Assembly: GCA_963667005.1 (NCBI GenBank)
Contig: OY762937.1
Location: 2,480,001-2,544,000, forward strand
Length of the DNA stretch: 64,000 nt
DNA from: G963662605 sp963667005
GTDB lineage: Bacteria; Bacteroidota; Ignavibacteria; Ignavibacteriales; Ignavibacteriaceae
Direction: 5' to 3'
Under the pieces are notes generated by a model, which was not told where the DNA came from, did no database searches, and worked only from the letters and a program-made list of their open reading frames with translations. Numbering within the stretch: the first letter of the stretch is position 1; every line of letters starts with the position of its first letter. Positions 1 to 9,620 of this stretch are shown here, piece by piece. The position numbers and the translations under genes were made by a program.

Positions 1-417
1 TAATTATGAATAAAGGAGATTTGTAATTTGATTTCTTAATGGTACTTCTTGATACGTTCTCCTTGCGTCGGACACCTGCCGACCGGCAGGCGGGCTCGAA
101 GTACTTTTAAGTTCTAAATATTTTTTTAATTAAATGCCGTAATGGGGGTGTCCTGCCAAAGGCATACTGCGGAGAGTTTTCCGAAGACATCTCGATACGT
201 CCTGACTTCGTCAGGACACTCGATGTCCCTTGCTTTCTGCAAATTTCCTCAAAATTAAATTTAATCCAGCTAAAGTGGGTGTCCGAGTGGCCGACGTAAG
301 GAGGACGTACCGAGGACACTCCTTGCCTAAAATTTCTCTAATTTCACAAATTTTTCAGTTTTTTTTGCTATTAAATTAATTTGAAAAATCCCCGAAAAAT
401 GAGTAAATTTCTTAGAT
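1..417. repeat. gene-free leader region with small inverted repeats
   Basis: No credible gene is seen in this stretch. It holds several short palindromes of the kind scattered between genes elsewhere in the window: a 7-bp stem with a 2-nt loop at 75-90 (CCTGCCG/CGGCAGG), a 7-bp stem at 199-217 (GTCCTGA, loop CTTCG, TCAGGAC), and an imperfect larger one at 279-319 bounded by GTGTCC and GGACAC. GTCC/GGAC-rich blocks recur at several points. The last 100 bases before the cytidylate kinase gene are AT-rich and could hold its promoter, but no clear promoter motif was recognised. The one open frame here (minus strand, 107-319) reads through the repeats and has no protein-like features. Confidence 0.6.
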
Positions 418-1113
418 ATGAAAAAAATAATTATTGCTATAGACGGCCCTGCAGGATCCGGAAAAAGTACTACTGCCAAATTAGTTGCCGAAAAGATGAA
501 TTACCTGTACATTGACACTGGCGCGATGTATAGAGCGGTGACCTATATGGCTATGGAAAAGAACATTCTGGAAGACACACAGGCCATTGTTGAAACGTTA
601 CAAAAATCAAATTTAAAGCTGAGCTATGAAAACGGGGAGACCCGCGTTTTTATTGCCGGTGAAGAAGTTACCGAACAAATCCGCTCAAAAGAAGTAAACG
701 ATCAGGTTAGCTACATAAGTACTATTGCAGGTGTCCGCAGACAACTCGTACAGCTGCAACAGCACATGGGTAATGAAGGTGGAGTGGTAATGGAAGGCAG
801 GGATATCGGGACTGTCGTATATCCTAATGCCGAGTTGAAGATATTTCTTGTTGCTGCACTTGATACCCGCGCCGAAAGACGCCTTCGTGAATTCGAAATT
901 AAAGGTAAACATTCTTCATTCTCCGATGTTAAATCCAACCTGGAAAAACGCGACATCATTGACTCCTCCAGAACACTGAACCCGTTGGTTAAAGCTGAAG
1001 AGGCAGTTGAAGTTGATACGACTCATTTGACGATTGAAGAGCAAGTCGACTTTATCGTGAAACTTGCTAAGAAAAGAATTAATCAAGGTTCACCTGATCA
1101 AGGGTGCTGGTAA
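418..1113 (+). CDS. cmk: cytidylate kinase
   Basis: Phosphorylates CMP and dCMP with ATP, in cytosolic pyrimidine nucleotide salvage. The 231-residue protein begins with the P-loop IDGPAGSGKSTTAK (about residues 8-21), followed by the family signature YIDTGAMYRAV and, near residue 126, EGRDIGTVVYP, both typical of bacterial Cmk. DTRAERR around residue 150 is the lid region, and SSRTLNPL is the usual C-terminal motif. Length matches the family (about 220-230). The ATG at 418 puts the P-loop at the expected distance from the N-terminus. Only 7 bases separate the stop from the ispH start, and rpsA follows, a cluster order common in Bacteroidota and relatives, so the three are probably co-transcribed. 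Confidence 0.97.
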   Translation: MKKIIIAIDGPAGSGKSTTAKLVAEKMNYLYIDTGAMYRAVTYMAMEKNILEDTQAIVETLQKSNLKLSYENGETRVFIAGEEVTEQIRSKEVNDQVSYISTIAGVRRQLVQLQQHMGNEGGVVMEGRDIGTVVYPNAELKIFLVAALDTRAERRLREFEIKGKHSSFSDVKSNLEKRDIIDSSRTLNPLVKAEEAVEVDTTHLTIEEQVDFIVKLAKKRINQGSPDQGCW

Positions 1114-1120
1114 AATTTTT

Positions 1121-2002
1121 ATGAAAGTCACAGTTGATACCTCCGCCGGTTTTTGCTGGGGAGTAGTTCGCGCAATTGACTTTGCCGAAAATGAGCTGGA
1201 CAAGAATAAATCGCTTTACTCTCTTGGAGATATCATTCATAATGCCGTCGAAGTAGAACGGTTAGGCAATAAAGGATTGAAAACGATCTCAGTTGCCGAC
1301 CTGGATTCGATACCTGCTGGAAGCAGAGTACTCATACGGGCACATGGAGAGCCGCCATCTACCTATAAAAAGGCGATGGAGAGAGGCATTGAATTAATTG
1401 ACGCTACCTGTCCCGTTGTAACGAAAGTGCAGGAACGTATCAAGAAGTTTTGTGACCAGAATTATCAGGTCGTAATTTTTGGAAAAAAAGATCACGCCGA
1501 GGTTATCGGGTTACAGGGCGTAACAGGCGGAAAAGCCATAGTAGTCCTGAATCTTGAAGAAGCAATGACATTGGTTGATTTTTCAAGACCGACGGTTTTG
1601 TTTTCGCAGACAACAATGGACAAGCCGACCTTTTATAAAATTGCGGATGCTTTACGAAGCAAAATCCATCAGTTAGAGATAGGTTCCATTGAGGAGACTG
1701 CAACGACGTTTCACGCGAAAGATACGATTTGCGGGCAGGTCAGCGGTCGTGAGAAGAAGCTTCGTGAATTTGCGAAAACACACGATGTGATCATCTTCAC
1801 CGCGGGAAGAAAAAGCAGTAACGGAAAAGTGCTTTTCCATATTGCTGAAGAAGAGAATAAGAAAACATTCTTTGTTGAAACAAAGGATGAACTGAAACCT
1901 GAGTGGTTTCAAGGTGCGTCCTCAGTGGGTATAACAGGTGCAACCTCAACACCCCAATGGACGATGGATGAGATGAAAGAGTATATCGAAAGAAATTTTT
2001 AA
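1121..2002 (+). CDS. ispH: 4-hydroxy-3-methylbut-2-enyl diphosphate reductase
   Basis: Last step of the MEP (non-mevalonate) isoprenoid pathway: reduces HMBPP to IPP and DMAPP with a [4Fe-4S] cluster. The three cluster cysteines are visible in AGFCWGV, DATCPVV and DTICGQV. Substrate-binding HNAVEV and RAHGEPP motifs and the closing GITGATSTP are also present. The open frame extends back to 1064 inside cmk, but the ATG at 1121 gives MKVTVDTSAGFCWGV, the normal N-terminus, and falls 7 bases after the cmk stop, so that start is chosen (293 residues, typical length). Next gene on the same strand is rpsA. Confidence 0.96.
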   Translation: MKVTVDTSAGFCWGVVRAIDFAENELDKNKSLYSLGDIIHNAVEVERLGNKGLKTISVADLDSIPAGSRVLIRAHGEPPSTYKKAMERGIELIDATCPVVTKVQERIKKFCDQNYQVVIFGKKDHAEVIGLQGVTGGKAIVVLNLEEAMTLVDFSRPTVLFSQTTMDKPTFYKIADALRSKIHQLEIGSIEETATTFHAKDTICGQVSGREKKLREFAKTHDVIIFTAGRKSSNGKVLFHIAEEENKKTFFVETKDELKPEWFQGASSVGITGATSTPQWTMDEMKEYIERNF

Positions 2003-2109
2003 AATTCTATTGCCATCGATAGATACAATATGTTACACTAAATTATTTTTTGTTCGTTTTATTTCATGATGGCTGAAATGTAAATGAACGATATTTTTTT
2101 GGAGGCTTA

Positions 2110-3948
2110 ATGTCTGAACAATTTGAGCAAAAGGCGGTAAACCCCGCTGAGGAATATGAAAAATCTAAAAAGTTTTTCAACGATGATGAGTATTCACAAG
2201 AAGAGTTTGAAGCTCTTTCGAAGTTGTACTCTGAATCATTCCGCAATGTTAAACAAGGCGAAATGGTAAAAGGTAGAATCGTAAGAATTCTTGACGATTC
2301 TGTTATCCTTGATGTGGGTTTTAAGTCTGAAGGTCAAATTTCCCGGGATCAATTCTCTAATTTCGCCGATGTAAAAGTCGGTCAGGAAGTAGAAGTAGTC
2401 CTGGAGAGCGTCGAAGATTTGGAAGGAAATCTTGTTCTCAGCAAACAAAGAGCAGATTTCTTACGGATTTGGGAACGCGTATTGAACGCTTACGATACCG
2501 GTGAAATTATGCAGGGTAAAATCATCCGCCGCATCAAAGGTGGTATGGTTGTTGACCTTCTCGGAATGGAAGCATTCTTACCGGGCTCACAAATTGATGT
2601 TCGTCCTATCCGTGATTTCGATGCTTTTGTCGGCAGAGAAATGGACTTCAAAGTAGTTAAAGTGAATATCCCTACTGAGAACGTAGTGGTTTCACATAAA
2701 GTACTCGTTGAAGAAGAACTCGCAGACCAGCGCAAAGCTATTCTCGAGCGTTTGGAAAAAGGTCAGATTCTCGAAGGTATTGTTAAAGCAATTACCGACT
2801 TCGGTGTATTCGTTGACCTTGGCGGTGTTGACGGTTTGATTCACATTACCGACTTAAGTTGGGGTCGTATTAACCACCCGAACGAAGTTGTTAAACTCGA
2901 CCAGACTATCAACGTCGTTGTTACCGATTTTGATGAAGAGAAAAAACGTATTTCTCTCAGCTTAAAGAAATTACTCCCACATCCTTGGGAAAACATTGAT
3001 GAAAAACTTAAGATTGGTGACAAAGTCTCCGGTCGTGTCGTTTCGTTGACCGATTACGGCGCTTTCATTGAAGTTGAAAAGGGTATTGAGGGACTTATTC
3101 ATAATTCAGAGATGAGTTGGACACAGCATGTTAAACATCCGTCACAAATGGTTTCCATGGGACAGATTGTTGAAGCAGTTGTTCTCAGCCTCGATAAAGA
3201 CGACAAGAAAATTTCTTTGGGCATGAAACAGCTTGAACCGGATCCATGGCATGAGCTTATGGGTAAATATCCGGTCGGTTCAAAACATTCCGGTGTTGCA
3301 AGAAATCTTACCAATTTCGGCGTGTTTGTTGAACTCGAACCAGGTGTTGACGGACTTGTTCACATTTCAGATCTCTCGTGGACGAAAAAAATCCGCCACC
3401 CAGGTGAAGTTGTTAAGAAAGGTGAACACCTTGATGTTGTTGTCCTTTCAGTTGACATGGATCAGAGAAAAATCTCTCTCGGTCACAAACAGATTCTTGA
3501 TAATCCTTGGGATGCTTTCGAAACCAAATATGCTGTCAACACTTCTACCGAAGGTAAAGTTGTCCGCATTATCGAAAAAGGTCTCATTGTTGAATTACCT
3601 GACAAAGTTGACGGATTTATCCCGACAAATCAGCTTTCAACAGCACGTATCAAAAATCTTACTATGCACTTCCCGATAGATACGGTTCTTAATGTAAAAG
3701 TTATCGAATTCGATAAAGAGAGCAAGAAGATCGTATTGAGCGCTATCGCTTGGTTGAAAGATCAGGATGAAACCGCTATCGAAGAGTATATCGCTGCTCA
3801 CAAATTGGAAAAAGTTTCTCCGGCTGATGTTAAGGTTGCTGAAACTGTTGCTGATTCATCAGATTTTCCATCATTTGACAGTCTTGATGACGCTCCTGCT
3901 GCAGATAAATCTGCTGCACCGGCTGATGAAGAAAAGGCTGGCGAATAA
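2110..3948 (+). CDS. rpsA: 30S ribosomal protein S1
   Basis: Binds mRNA and helps load it on the 30S subunit. The 612-residue protein shows six S1 (OB-fold) repeats at roughly 50-117, 135-200, 218-290, 304-376, 391-463 and 478-550. The middle repeats carry the classic DFGVFVDLG...GLIHITDLSW and DYGAFIEVE...GLIHNSEMSW signatures, each ending in KKISL-like sequence. The tail is acidic and Ala/Asp-rich, as in many Bacteroidota S1 proteins. A strong GGAGG lies five bases before the ATG at 2110. It is the third gene of the cmk-ispH-rpsA cluster; a hairpin follows at 4021. Confidence 0.97.
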   Translation: MSEQFEQKAVNPAEEYEKSKKFFNDDEYSQEEFEALSKLYSESFRNVKQGEMVKGRIVRILDDSVILDVGFKSEGQISRDQFSNFADVKVGQEVEVVLESVEDLEGNLVLSKQRADFLRIWERVLNAYDTGEIMQGKIIRRIKGGMVVDLLGMEAFLPGSQIDVRPIRDFDAFVGREMDFKVVKVNIPTENVVVSHKVLVEEELADQRKAILERLEKGQILEGIVKAITDFGVFVDLGGVDGLIHITDLSWGRINHPNEVVKLDQTINVVVTDFDEEKKRISLSLKKLLPHPWENIDEKLKIGDKVSGRVVSLTDYGAFIEVEKGIEGLIHNSEMSWTQHVKHPSQMVSMGQIVEAVVLSLDKDDKKISLGMKQLEPDPWHELMGKYPVGSKHSGVARNLTNFGVFVELEPGVDGLVHISDLSWTKKIRHPGEVVKKGEHLDVVVLSVDMDQRKISLGHKQILDNPWDAFETKYAVNTSTEGKVVRIIEKGLIVELPDKVDGFIPTNQLSTARIKNLTMHFPIDTVLNVKVIEFDKESKKIVLSAIAWLKDQDETAIEEYIAAHKLEKVSPADVKVAETVADSSDFPSFDSLDDAPAADKSAAPADEEKAGE

Positions 3949-4020
3949 CTCAAGCGTAGTTCAATCAGGTATCGGTTTTCCTGATTACTTAGATTACGTG
4001 ATTATAGTTTAGAAACCGGA

Positions 4021-4050
4021 AATCAGCCCATGAGTATTCATGGGCTGATT
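4021..4050 (+). terminator. hairpin after rpsA
   Basis: A perfect 13-bp stem (AATCAGCCCATGA / TCATGGGCTGATT) with a 4-nt GTAT loop lies 70 bases after the rpsA stop and before mtaB. Only a short ACTTTTAAG tract follows, so it could be a weak intrinsic terminator or an mRNA 3'-end stabiliser. Confidence 0.65.
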
Positions 4051-4087
4051 ACTTTTAAGTACATTTGGTTATGATTTTTTGAAACGT

Positions 4088-5395
4088 ATGGCTAAAAAAG
4101 CAGCATTTTATACATTAGGTTGTAAACTCAACTATTCCGAAACTTCCACGATCAGCAGTCAGTTTGAACGCGAGGGTTTCGATGTGGTTGATTTTGATAC
4201 GCATGCAGATGTTTATGTTATTAATACTTGTACAGTCACGGAGAATGCGGAAAAAGACTGCCGGCATATCGTGCGAAAAGCACTGCGAAACAATCCGGAT
4301 GCATTTGTGGCTGTTGTCGGTTGTTATGCACAGCTTCGTCCTGAACAAATCGTAAAGATACCGGGCGTGGATGTTGTTCTTGGTTCTAAAGAAAAATTTG
4401 ACATGTTTACTCTGCTTGACGATTTTAAGAAGAAGGACTTGTCCTGCATTTTTGTTTCTCCGGTTGAATCTTTGAATGATGATTTTCACATCGCATATTC
4501 ATCGGATGATGATGCTCGTACCCGCGCATTTCTTAAAATTCAGGATGGATGTGACTATACATGCTCCTACTGCACAATCCCGATGGCAAGAGGGAAGAGC
4601 CGCAGTTCACAACCTGATGAAGTGGTAGAAAGATTCCGGCATCTGGTCGAATCCGGCTATAAAGAGATCATTTTAACGGGTGTTAACGTCGGTGATTATG
4701 GCATCCATATTGGCACGGATTTTTACCAATTATTGCTTAAATTGGTTAATGTAGATGGCGATTTTAGAATCCGGATAAGTTCAATCGAACCGAATCTTCT
4801 TGAAGATAATATCATTGAGCTTATCGCAAGTTCTGATAAAATGTGCAAACATGTGCATATCCCATTACAGAGCGGCAGCGATAAAGTGCTGCGGCTCATG
4901 CAGAGAAGATACACGACGGGATTTTACGAATCATTGATTCATAAAGTTAGAGAACGCATTCCCGACATAGGAATCGGGGTTGACGTGATTGTTGGTTCTC
5001 CCGGGGAAACAGCAGAAGATTTTACTGTGACACACAAGTTTTTAGCTGATCTTCCTGTATCATATTTGCATGTATTCACGTATTCCGAACGTCCGGATAC
5101 CAAGGCTCTGACAATTCCCGGTATGGTTGACGTGTTCGAGCGAAAAGAACGGAATAGAAAATTGCGCATCTTGAGCGATAAAAAGCGCAATGAGTTTTAC
5201 CGGAGTATGATCGGTAAAAAATTAGATGTTCTTTGCGAGCATCAGAATGAAAATGGTTTGATAAAAGGATTCTCATCAAATTATGTAAGGGTAGCAATGC
5301 CTTATGATGAGTCTCTGATAAATAAAATTGTATTAGCGGATGTACAGAGAACTGATGGTCATTTGTGCTATGTAGATTCGCAGGAAACTAAGTAA
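4088..5395 (+). CDS. mtaB: tRNA t6A37 methylthiotransferase MtaB
   Basis: Radical-SAM enzyme converting t6A at position 37 of ANN-decoding tRNAs to ms2t6A. The N-terminal UPF0004 domain starts AAFYTLGCKLNYSE and supplies cluster cysteines in LGCKLN, VINTCTVT and VVGCYAQ. The radical-SAM core has CDYTCSYCTIP (CxxxCxxC) near residue 155, and a C-terminal TRAM domain follows. GCKLN, rather than the GCQMN of MiaB, indicates the MtaB subgroup. The open frame can begin at a TTG (4079), but the ATG at 4088 (MAKKAAFYTLGCK) is preferred; it gives 435 residues, normal for the family. The next gene starts 21 bases downstream. Confidence 0.94.
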   Translation: MAKKAAFYTLGCKLNYSETSTISSQFEREGFDVVDFDTHADVYVINTCTVTENAEKDCRHIVRKALRNNPDAFVAVVGCYAQLRPEQIVKIPGVDVVLGSKEKFDMFTLLDDFKKKDLSCIFVSPVESLNDDFHIAYSSDDDARTRAFLKIQDGCDYTCSYCTIPMARGKSRSSQPDEVVERFRHLVESGYKEIILTGVNVGDYGIHIGTDFYQLLLKLVNVDGDFRIRISSIEPNLLEDNIIELIASSDKMCKHVHIPLQSGSDKVLRLMQRRYTTGFYESLIHKVRERIPDIGIGVDVIVGSPGETAEDFTVTHKFLADLPVSYLHVFTYSERPDTKALTIPGMVDVFERKERNRKLRILSDKKRNEFYRSMIGKKLDVLCEHQNENGLIKGFSSNYVRVAMPYDESLINKIVLADVQRTDGHLCYVDSQETK

Positions 5396-5416
5396 GTATT
5401 TCATATAAGGTTAGAT

Positions 5417-6142
5417 ATGAACAAAAGATTTGTAGCTCTTGTTGTTTTCACTACTCTCATATATTTTCAGGCGGGACTCGCACAAAATCTGACAAAGCAG
5501 AATTTGGCATTGTTCAGTAAAGCAAATATGCAGAATGTTCCGGCAAAAGTAATGGAGGCAGGAGAGAAGAAATCTACCGGCATAGCAATATTATTATCTG
5601 CTGCATTGCCCGGAATGGGTGAGTTGTACGCAGGGGACTACAGTACCGGCAAATATTTCACTGCTGCTGAAGTCGCCTTGTGGGCTACAGCATTTGGCAT
5701 GTCAAGCTATTCAACCTGGCAAGAAAATAATTTTAAGAATTTTGCTAAAGCGAAGGCCGGAGTACAAGGGGATTCATTCGATTCAGATTATTATGCTAAT
5801 ATGGCAAATTACAATAGCGTTGACGAGTACAATAACGAAATGGCCTTCAATAGAGACTATAAATCCATGTATGATGCAAACGCCCGTTATTGGAAATGGA
5901 ATACGGTATCGGATAGAAAAACATACCGCACAATGTGGGTCTCAAGCAGACAGGCAAACAATAACGTCCGATTTGCAACCGGTGCTATGATTCTCAATCG
6001 AATTGTCAGCGTGATTAATGCTGTACGGTTAGTTACCGCACATAATAAAAGTTTACAAAATACGGTCTCTGTTGATTTTCAATTGCAACCTGTCACACCG
6101 GTTGAAGCACAGCTCGTCTGTAATTGCAGAGTGAACTTTTAA
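5417..6142 (+). CDS. DUF5683-like secreted or membrane protein
   Basis: A 241-residue protein with a signal peptide (hydrophobic residues 5-20, cleavage likely after GLAQ). Residues 53-85 (IAILLSAALPGMGELYAG, then YFTAAEVALWATAF) match the 'PG-G-YAGD' membrane-associated motif of DUF5683 and related proteins common in Bacteroidota and Ignavibacteria. A hydrophilic Tyr/Asn-rich middle and a second hydrophobic segment (FATGAMILNRIVSVINAV) follow. Function unknown, probably envelope. Starts 21 bases after mtaB. Its stop codon interlocks with that of the convergent downstream gene (4-base overlap). Confidence 0.7.
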   Translation: MNKRFVALVVFTTLIYFQAGLAQNLTKQNLALFSKANMQNVPAKVMEAGEKKSTGIAILLSAALPGMGELYAGDYSTGKYFTAAEVALWATAFGMSSYSTWQENNFKNFAKAKAGVQGDSFDSDYYANMANYNSVDEYNNEMAFNRDYKSMYDANARYWKWNTVSDRKTYRTMWVSSRQANNNVRFATGAMILNRIVSVINAVRLVTAHNKSLQNTVSVDFQLQPVTPVEAQLVCNCRVNF

Positions 6143-6876
6143 TTCATCTTCCTGATACGAAGTTCAATATCTTTTTCGCCAGCCATTAATTTCTGTAGAA
6201 CGGAAATATCCGTATCACCCGTGTGATATGGATATAACACTTTCGGTCTAAACATTTTTGCCGCGTTTACCACTTGCTCCGGAGTCATTGTGTACGGCTG
6301 ATTCATCGGTAGAAATGCATAATCAATATTCTTTAGATTAGCCATTTCAGGAATATCTTCAGTATCACCCGCGATATATATCCGTTTTCCCCCGATAGTC
6401 AGAATATATCCATTGCCGATTCCTTTTGGGTGATATCTTTCATGATCCTTCGTCGTGTTATATGCAGGTACAGCCTCAATTGCCACTCCTTCGATAACTT
6501 TTACCATGCCATTGCGTATTAATATACCATGACGGAGCTTATTATATCCTTCGGGATTGAGGATCAAATTCGTGGCCGGTTTGCTCAACGTTGCAATCAC
6601 TGACTTATCCATGTGGTCAAAATGGGTATGTGTGATCAATAAAATATCGGCTTTTGGGAGCGTTGAATAGTCGGTAAGATTTCCCCAAGGGTCAACATGG
6701 ATAACTAATCCCTTGTGCTCAATTATCAGGCTGGCATGCCCGATGAAAGTGATGGTGATGTTTCCATCATCCGTTTTGATGGTATCGCACTCAAATGTTT
6801 TCATGTTTTCAGCTCCTTTAGTTACGGAGAACAACAGGAGAAGGGAAAAAATAAAGAGTTTCATGTGTGTCTTCAT
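6139..6876 (-). CDS. metallo-beta-lactamase-fold hydrolase, exported
   Basis: The HTHFDHMD metal-binding motif, preceded by FIGHASLIIEHKG and VDPWGN and followed by YIAGDTED and YPYHTGDTD, marks the UlaG/UPF0173-like branch of the metallo-beta-lactamase superfamily. Substrate cannot be inferred. The protein is about 245 residues with an N-terminal hydrophobic stretch (LFIFSLLLLFSVTKG) that looks like a signal peptide, so it probably acts in the periplasm. The frame opens at a TTG (6894), but an ATG at 6876 (MKTHMKLF) or 6864 gives a better signal peptide; 6876 is used. It converges on and overlaps the DUF5683 gene by 4 bases. Confidence 0.8.
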   Translation of the reverse strand: MKTHMKLFIFSLLLLFSVTKGAENMKTFECDTIKTDDGNITITFIGHASLIIEHKGLVIHVDPWGNLTDYSTLPKADILLITHTHFDHMDKSVIATLSKPATNLILNPEGYNKLRHGILIRNGMVKVIEGVAIEAVPAYNTTKDHERYHPKGIGNGYILTIGGKRIYIAGDTEDIPEMANLKNIDYAFLPMNQPYTMTPEQVVNAAKMFRPKVLYPYHTGDTDISVLQKLMAGEKDIELRIRKMN

Positions 6877-6966
6877 GTTTCTATTAACTCGCAAATAATC
6901 TAAAGAAAATTAACAACCAAATGTATAAATTTAGCTTTAATTATTCCTTAATTATTCGAACGAAAT

Positions 6967-9408
6967 ATGAAGAGAAAAATTTTTGCTCTTGTTACAATAT
7001 TCGCTGCACTTAGTGTTATTTTATCAGGATGCTGTACCCGCTCAAGTATTGTAACTCCCGGTAAGTACAATGATAATAAAGTTCTATTGTCAAACGGGTG
7101 GAAACTATCACCCGCGGGCGAACAGATCCCCGTGGGCGATCTGCCATTAAATATGGTAATTTCGCCGGACGGGAAGTATGCTGTTTTGACAAATAACGGC
7201 GCCGGTAAGCAGAGCGTACAGGTGGTGGATATAGCAAAAAATCAAGTAGTGCAAACAGTCCCGCTTGCAAAAGCATGGCTTGGAATTTCTTTTTATGAGA
7301 AAGGAAAGAAACTTGCTGTTTCTGGCGGAAATGACAGCAAAGTGTATCTATATGATTTTATCTTGGGAAAATTGCAGTTAGCTGATTCAATAGTCTTAGG
7401 CCAATCCTGGCCGAAAGACAAATTGTGGCTGGGCGGCATTTCCGTTGATGACCAAAACTCAGTCCTCTATATTACCGCCAAGGAAATTGATGCATTATAT
7501 GCGATTGATCTATCAAGCAAGAAAGTCTTAAAAAAGGTTTCACTGCCGTCCAAACCTTATACCTGTCTGGTCTCTTCTAAAAATCCATTTGTTTACGTTT
7601 CATTATGGGGAGGTAAGCAAGTCGCGGTTTTAAAAAAGTCATCATTGGAAATTGAGAAGCTTATATCAACCGGTAGCCACCCTAATGACATGGTGGAAAG
7701 TAAGGATGGCAAGTATCTTTTTGTCTCAAACGCTAATCAAAACACAGTTTCTGTTCTGGATATCGAGCGCGTAAAGGAGATTGAGACGATCAACTCCGCA
7801 TTAACTCCGGATTCACCTCCCGGAAGTACGCCAAATTCTGTGGCGTTGAGTGATAACGGTTCGCAGTTATTCGTAGCTAATGCGGATAATAATTGTCTCG
7901 CAGTTATGGATATTTCGGTGCCGGGAAAATCCAAATCACTTGGATTCATACCGACGGGCTGGTATCCGACAGCGGTTCGTGTTGTCCCGGGTGAGGATTT
8001 GTTGTTGGTCGCTAACGGCAAAGGCGGTACATCAAAGCCTAATCCGCAAGGCCCTAATCCATATCAAAAGGATACCATGGACCAATATATAGCGCGCTTG
8101 CTGTTGGGAACAGTATCAAAAATTGCAATTCCTGCAATCGCTGAAATGAGCACTTATTCTAAGGCTGTGTTTGAAAATTCACCATTGACGAACAATGAGC
8201 ATAAAAATAGAGACCTGAGTATTCCTGAAAAACTTTTCGGTAAAGACTCACCGATTAAGCATGTGATTTATATTATTAGAGAAAACAGAACCTACGATCA
8301 GGTGTTTGGCGATATAGCAGGAGGAAATGGTGATACATCTTTGTGCTTGTTCGGTGAAAAAGTAACACCGAATGCTCACGCCTTAGTGAAGCAGTTCACT
8401 TTGTTCGATAATTTTTATGCAGATGCCGAGGTAAGTGCCGACGGGCATAACTGGTCGAATGGCGCATATGCAACCGACTATGTAGAGAAGAACTGGCCGA
8501 CAAGTTACGGCTACCGCGGCGGGGAATATGAGTTTGAAGGCGGCTATCCAATTGCGTATCCAGAAAATGGATACATGTGGGATAACTGCAAGCGCAATAA
8601 TGTGACGTTCCGCAGCTATGGCGAATTCGCTCAGAACGGAAAAACAAAAGATGATGCGGTTACGGCAACTATTGAATCCCTTGAAGGCCATGTCGCACCA
8701 CATTACCGTTCGTGGGATTTGAACTACTCAGATGTTGACCGCGTTCAGAGCTGGATGCAAGAGTTTGATGGGTTTGTTTCTGCCGGAAACTTGCCACAAT
8801 ATCAGGTTATTAAACTCCCGAATGATCATACCAATGGGACGGGAAGAAATCGTTTGACTCCCCGTGCTATGATTGCACAGAATGATGTAGCTCTTGGTAA
8901 GCTCGTTGAACATGTGACGAAAAGTCCGGCGTGGGGCAGCACTGCAATATTTGTTGTTGAAGACGATGCCCAAAACGGCGCCGACCACGTTGATGCTCAT
9001 AGGACTGTTGCTCTTGTTATCAGTCCGTATACAAAGCGGGGATTCATAGACCACGAGATGTATTCCACCAGTTCTATGATCCGAACAATGGAATTGTTCC
9101 TTGGTTTGCCGCCGATGTCGCAGTATGATGCCTCGGCATTGCCGATGTATAACTCATTTATGTCATCCCCCGACTTGAGTGCCTATAGCCATGTTGAACC
9201 CAAATATGACAGTATGGAGAAGAATATGGCGGATGCGTACGGACAGGAAAGAAGCGATGCTATGGATTTCACTCGTGAAGATGCGATAGATGAGGCATCA
9301 CTCAACGACATATTGTGGCGTTCAATAAAGGGAATTCACTCGACTGTTCCGGCTCCAGTTAGAGGGGCTTTTGTTAAGACGTACGATAAAGATGAGGATG
9401 ACGATTAG
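6967..9408 (+). CDS. lipoprotein: YncE-type beta-propeller plus alkaline-phosphatase-superfamily phosphoesterase
   Basis: An 813-residue lipoprotein: the signal peptide ends in lipobox LSGC with Cys22 as lipid anchor. Residues about 45-350 form a YVTN/YncE-like propeller with repeats such as PDGKYAVLTNNG, KDGKYLFVSNANQNTVSV and SDNGSQLFVANADNN. Residues about 430-770 are a phosphoesterase domain of the acid phosphatase/phospholipase C type, with HVIYIIRENRTYDQVFGD, NFYADAEVSADGHNW, DDAQNGADHVDAHRT and SPYTKRGFIDHEMYST. The two-part architecture is a known 'bifunctional YncE/alkaline phosphatase family' arrangement; substrate is unknown. The C-terminus is acidic. No operon partner is evident. 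Confidence 0.88.
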   Translation: MKRKIFALVTIFAALSVILSGCCTRSSIVTPGKYNDNKVLLSNGWKLSPAGEQIPVGDLPLNMVISPDGKYAVLTNNGAGKQSVQVVDIAKNQVVQTVPLAKAWLGISFYEKGKKLAVSGGNDSKVYLYDFILGKLQLADSIVLGQSWPKDKLWLGGISVDDQNSVLYITAKEIDALYAIDLSSKKVLKKVSLPSKPYTCLVSSKNPFVYVSLWGGKQVAVLKKSSLEIEKLISTGSHPNDMVESKDGKYLFVSNANQNTVSVLDIERVKEIETINSALTPDSPPGSTPNSVALSDNGSQLFVANADNNCLAVMDISVPGKSKSLGFIPTGWYPTAVRVVPGEDLLLVANGKGGTSKPNPQGPNPYQKDTMDQYIARLLLGTVSKIAIPAIAEMSTYSKAVFENSPLTNNEHKNRDLSIPEKLFGKDSPIKHVIYIIRENRTYDQVFGDIAGGNGDTSLCLFGEKVTPNAHALVKQFTLFDNFYADAEVSADGHNWSNGAYATDYVEKNWPTSYGYRGGEYEFEGGYPIAYPENGYMWDNCKRNNVTFRSYGEFAQNGKTKDDAVTATIESLEGHVAPHYRSWDLNYSDVDRVQSWMQEFDGFVSAGNLPQYQVIKLPNDHTNGTGRNRLTPRAMIAQNDVALGKLVEHVTKSPAWGSTAIFVVEDDAQNGADHVDAHRTVALVISPYTKRGFIDHEMYSTSSMIRTMELFLGLPPMSQYDASALPMYNSFMSSPDLSAYSHVEPKYDSMEKNMADAYGQERSDAMDFTREDAIDEASLNDILWRSIKGIHSTVPAPVRGAFVKTYDKDEDDD

Positions 9409-9590
9409 AGTAATTGTAAATGATAAATGCTAAATGTTTAATGGGGAGAAGTTCGAAGTGCGAAGTCCAAAGTCCGAAGAAAAGGTTGAATGTTTAATGC
9501 TTAGTGTTTAATGTAAGGAAGTCTGAAGTCCAAAGTGCGAAGGGGTGGAATAATTCTTAATGATAAGTATTGTTCCTAAGTGACTGATTT

Positions 9591-9620
9591 TATGCCGTAG
9601 GCATTATATCTCTGTAGAAT
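9591..9620 (+). repeat. TATGCCGTAGGCATT repeat, copy 1
   Basis: 30-bp element: palindromic core ATGCCGTAGGCAT followed by a TATCTCTGTAGAAT tail. It matches copies 2 (9948) and 3 (10114) except for a few tail bases. Confidence 0.75.

Noticed and set aside
107..319. 70-codon minus-strand ORF in the left-end repeats
   Set aside because: It is made of palindromic repeat sequence and has no plausible ribosome site.
3233..3679. 148-codon open frame inside rpsA, and the similar 3767-4012 frame
   Set aside because: Overlaps S1 repeats in another frame, and the Leu/Ser-rich product has no domain. The repeated structure of rpsA explains the long frame.
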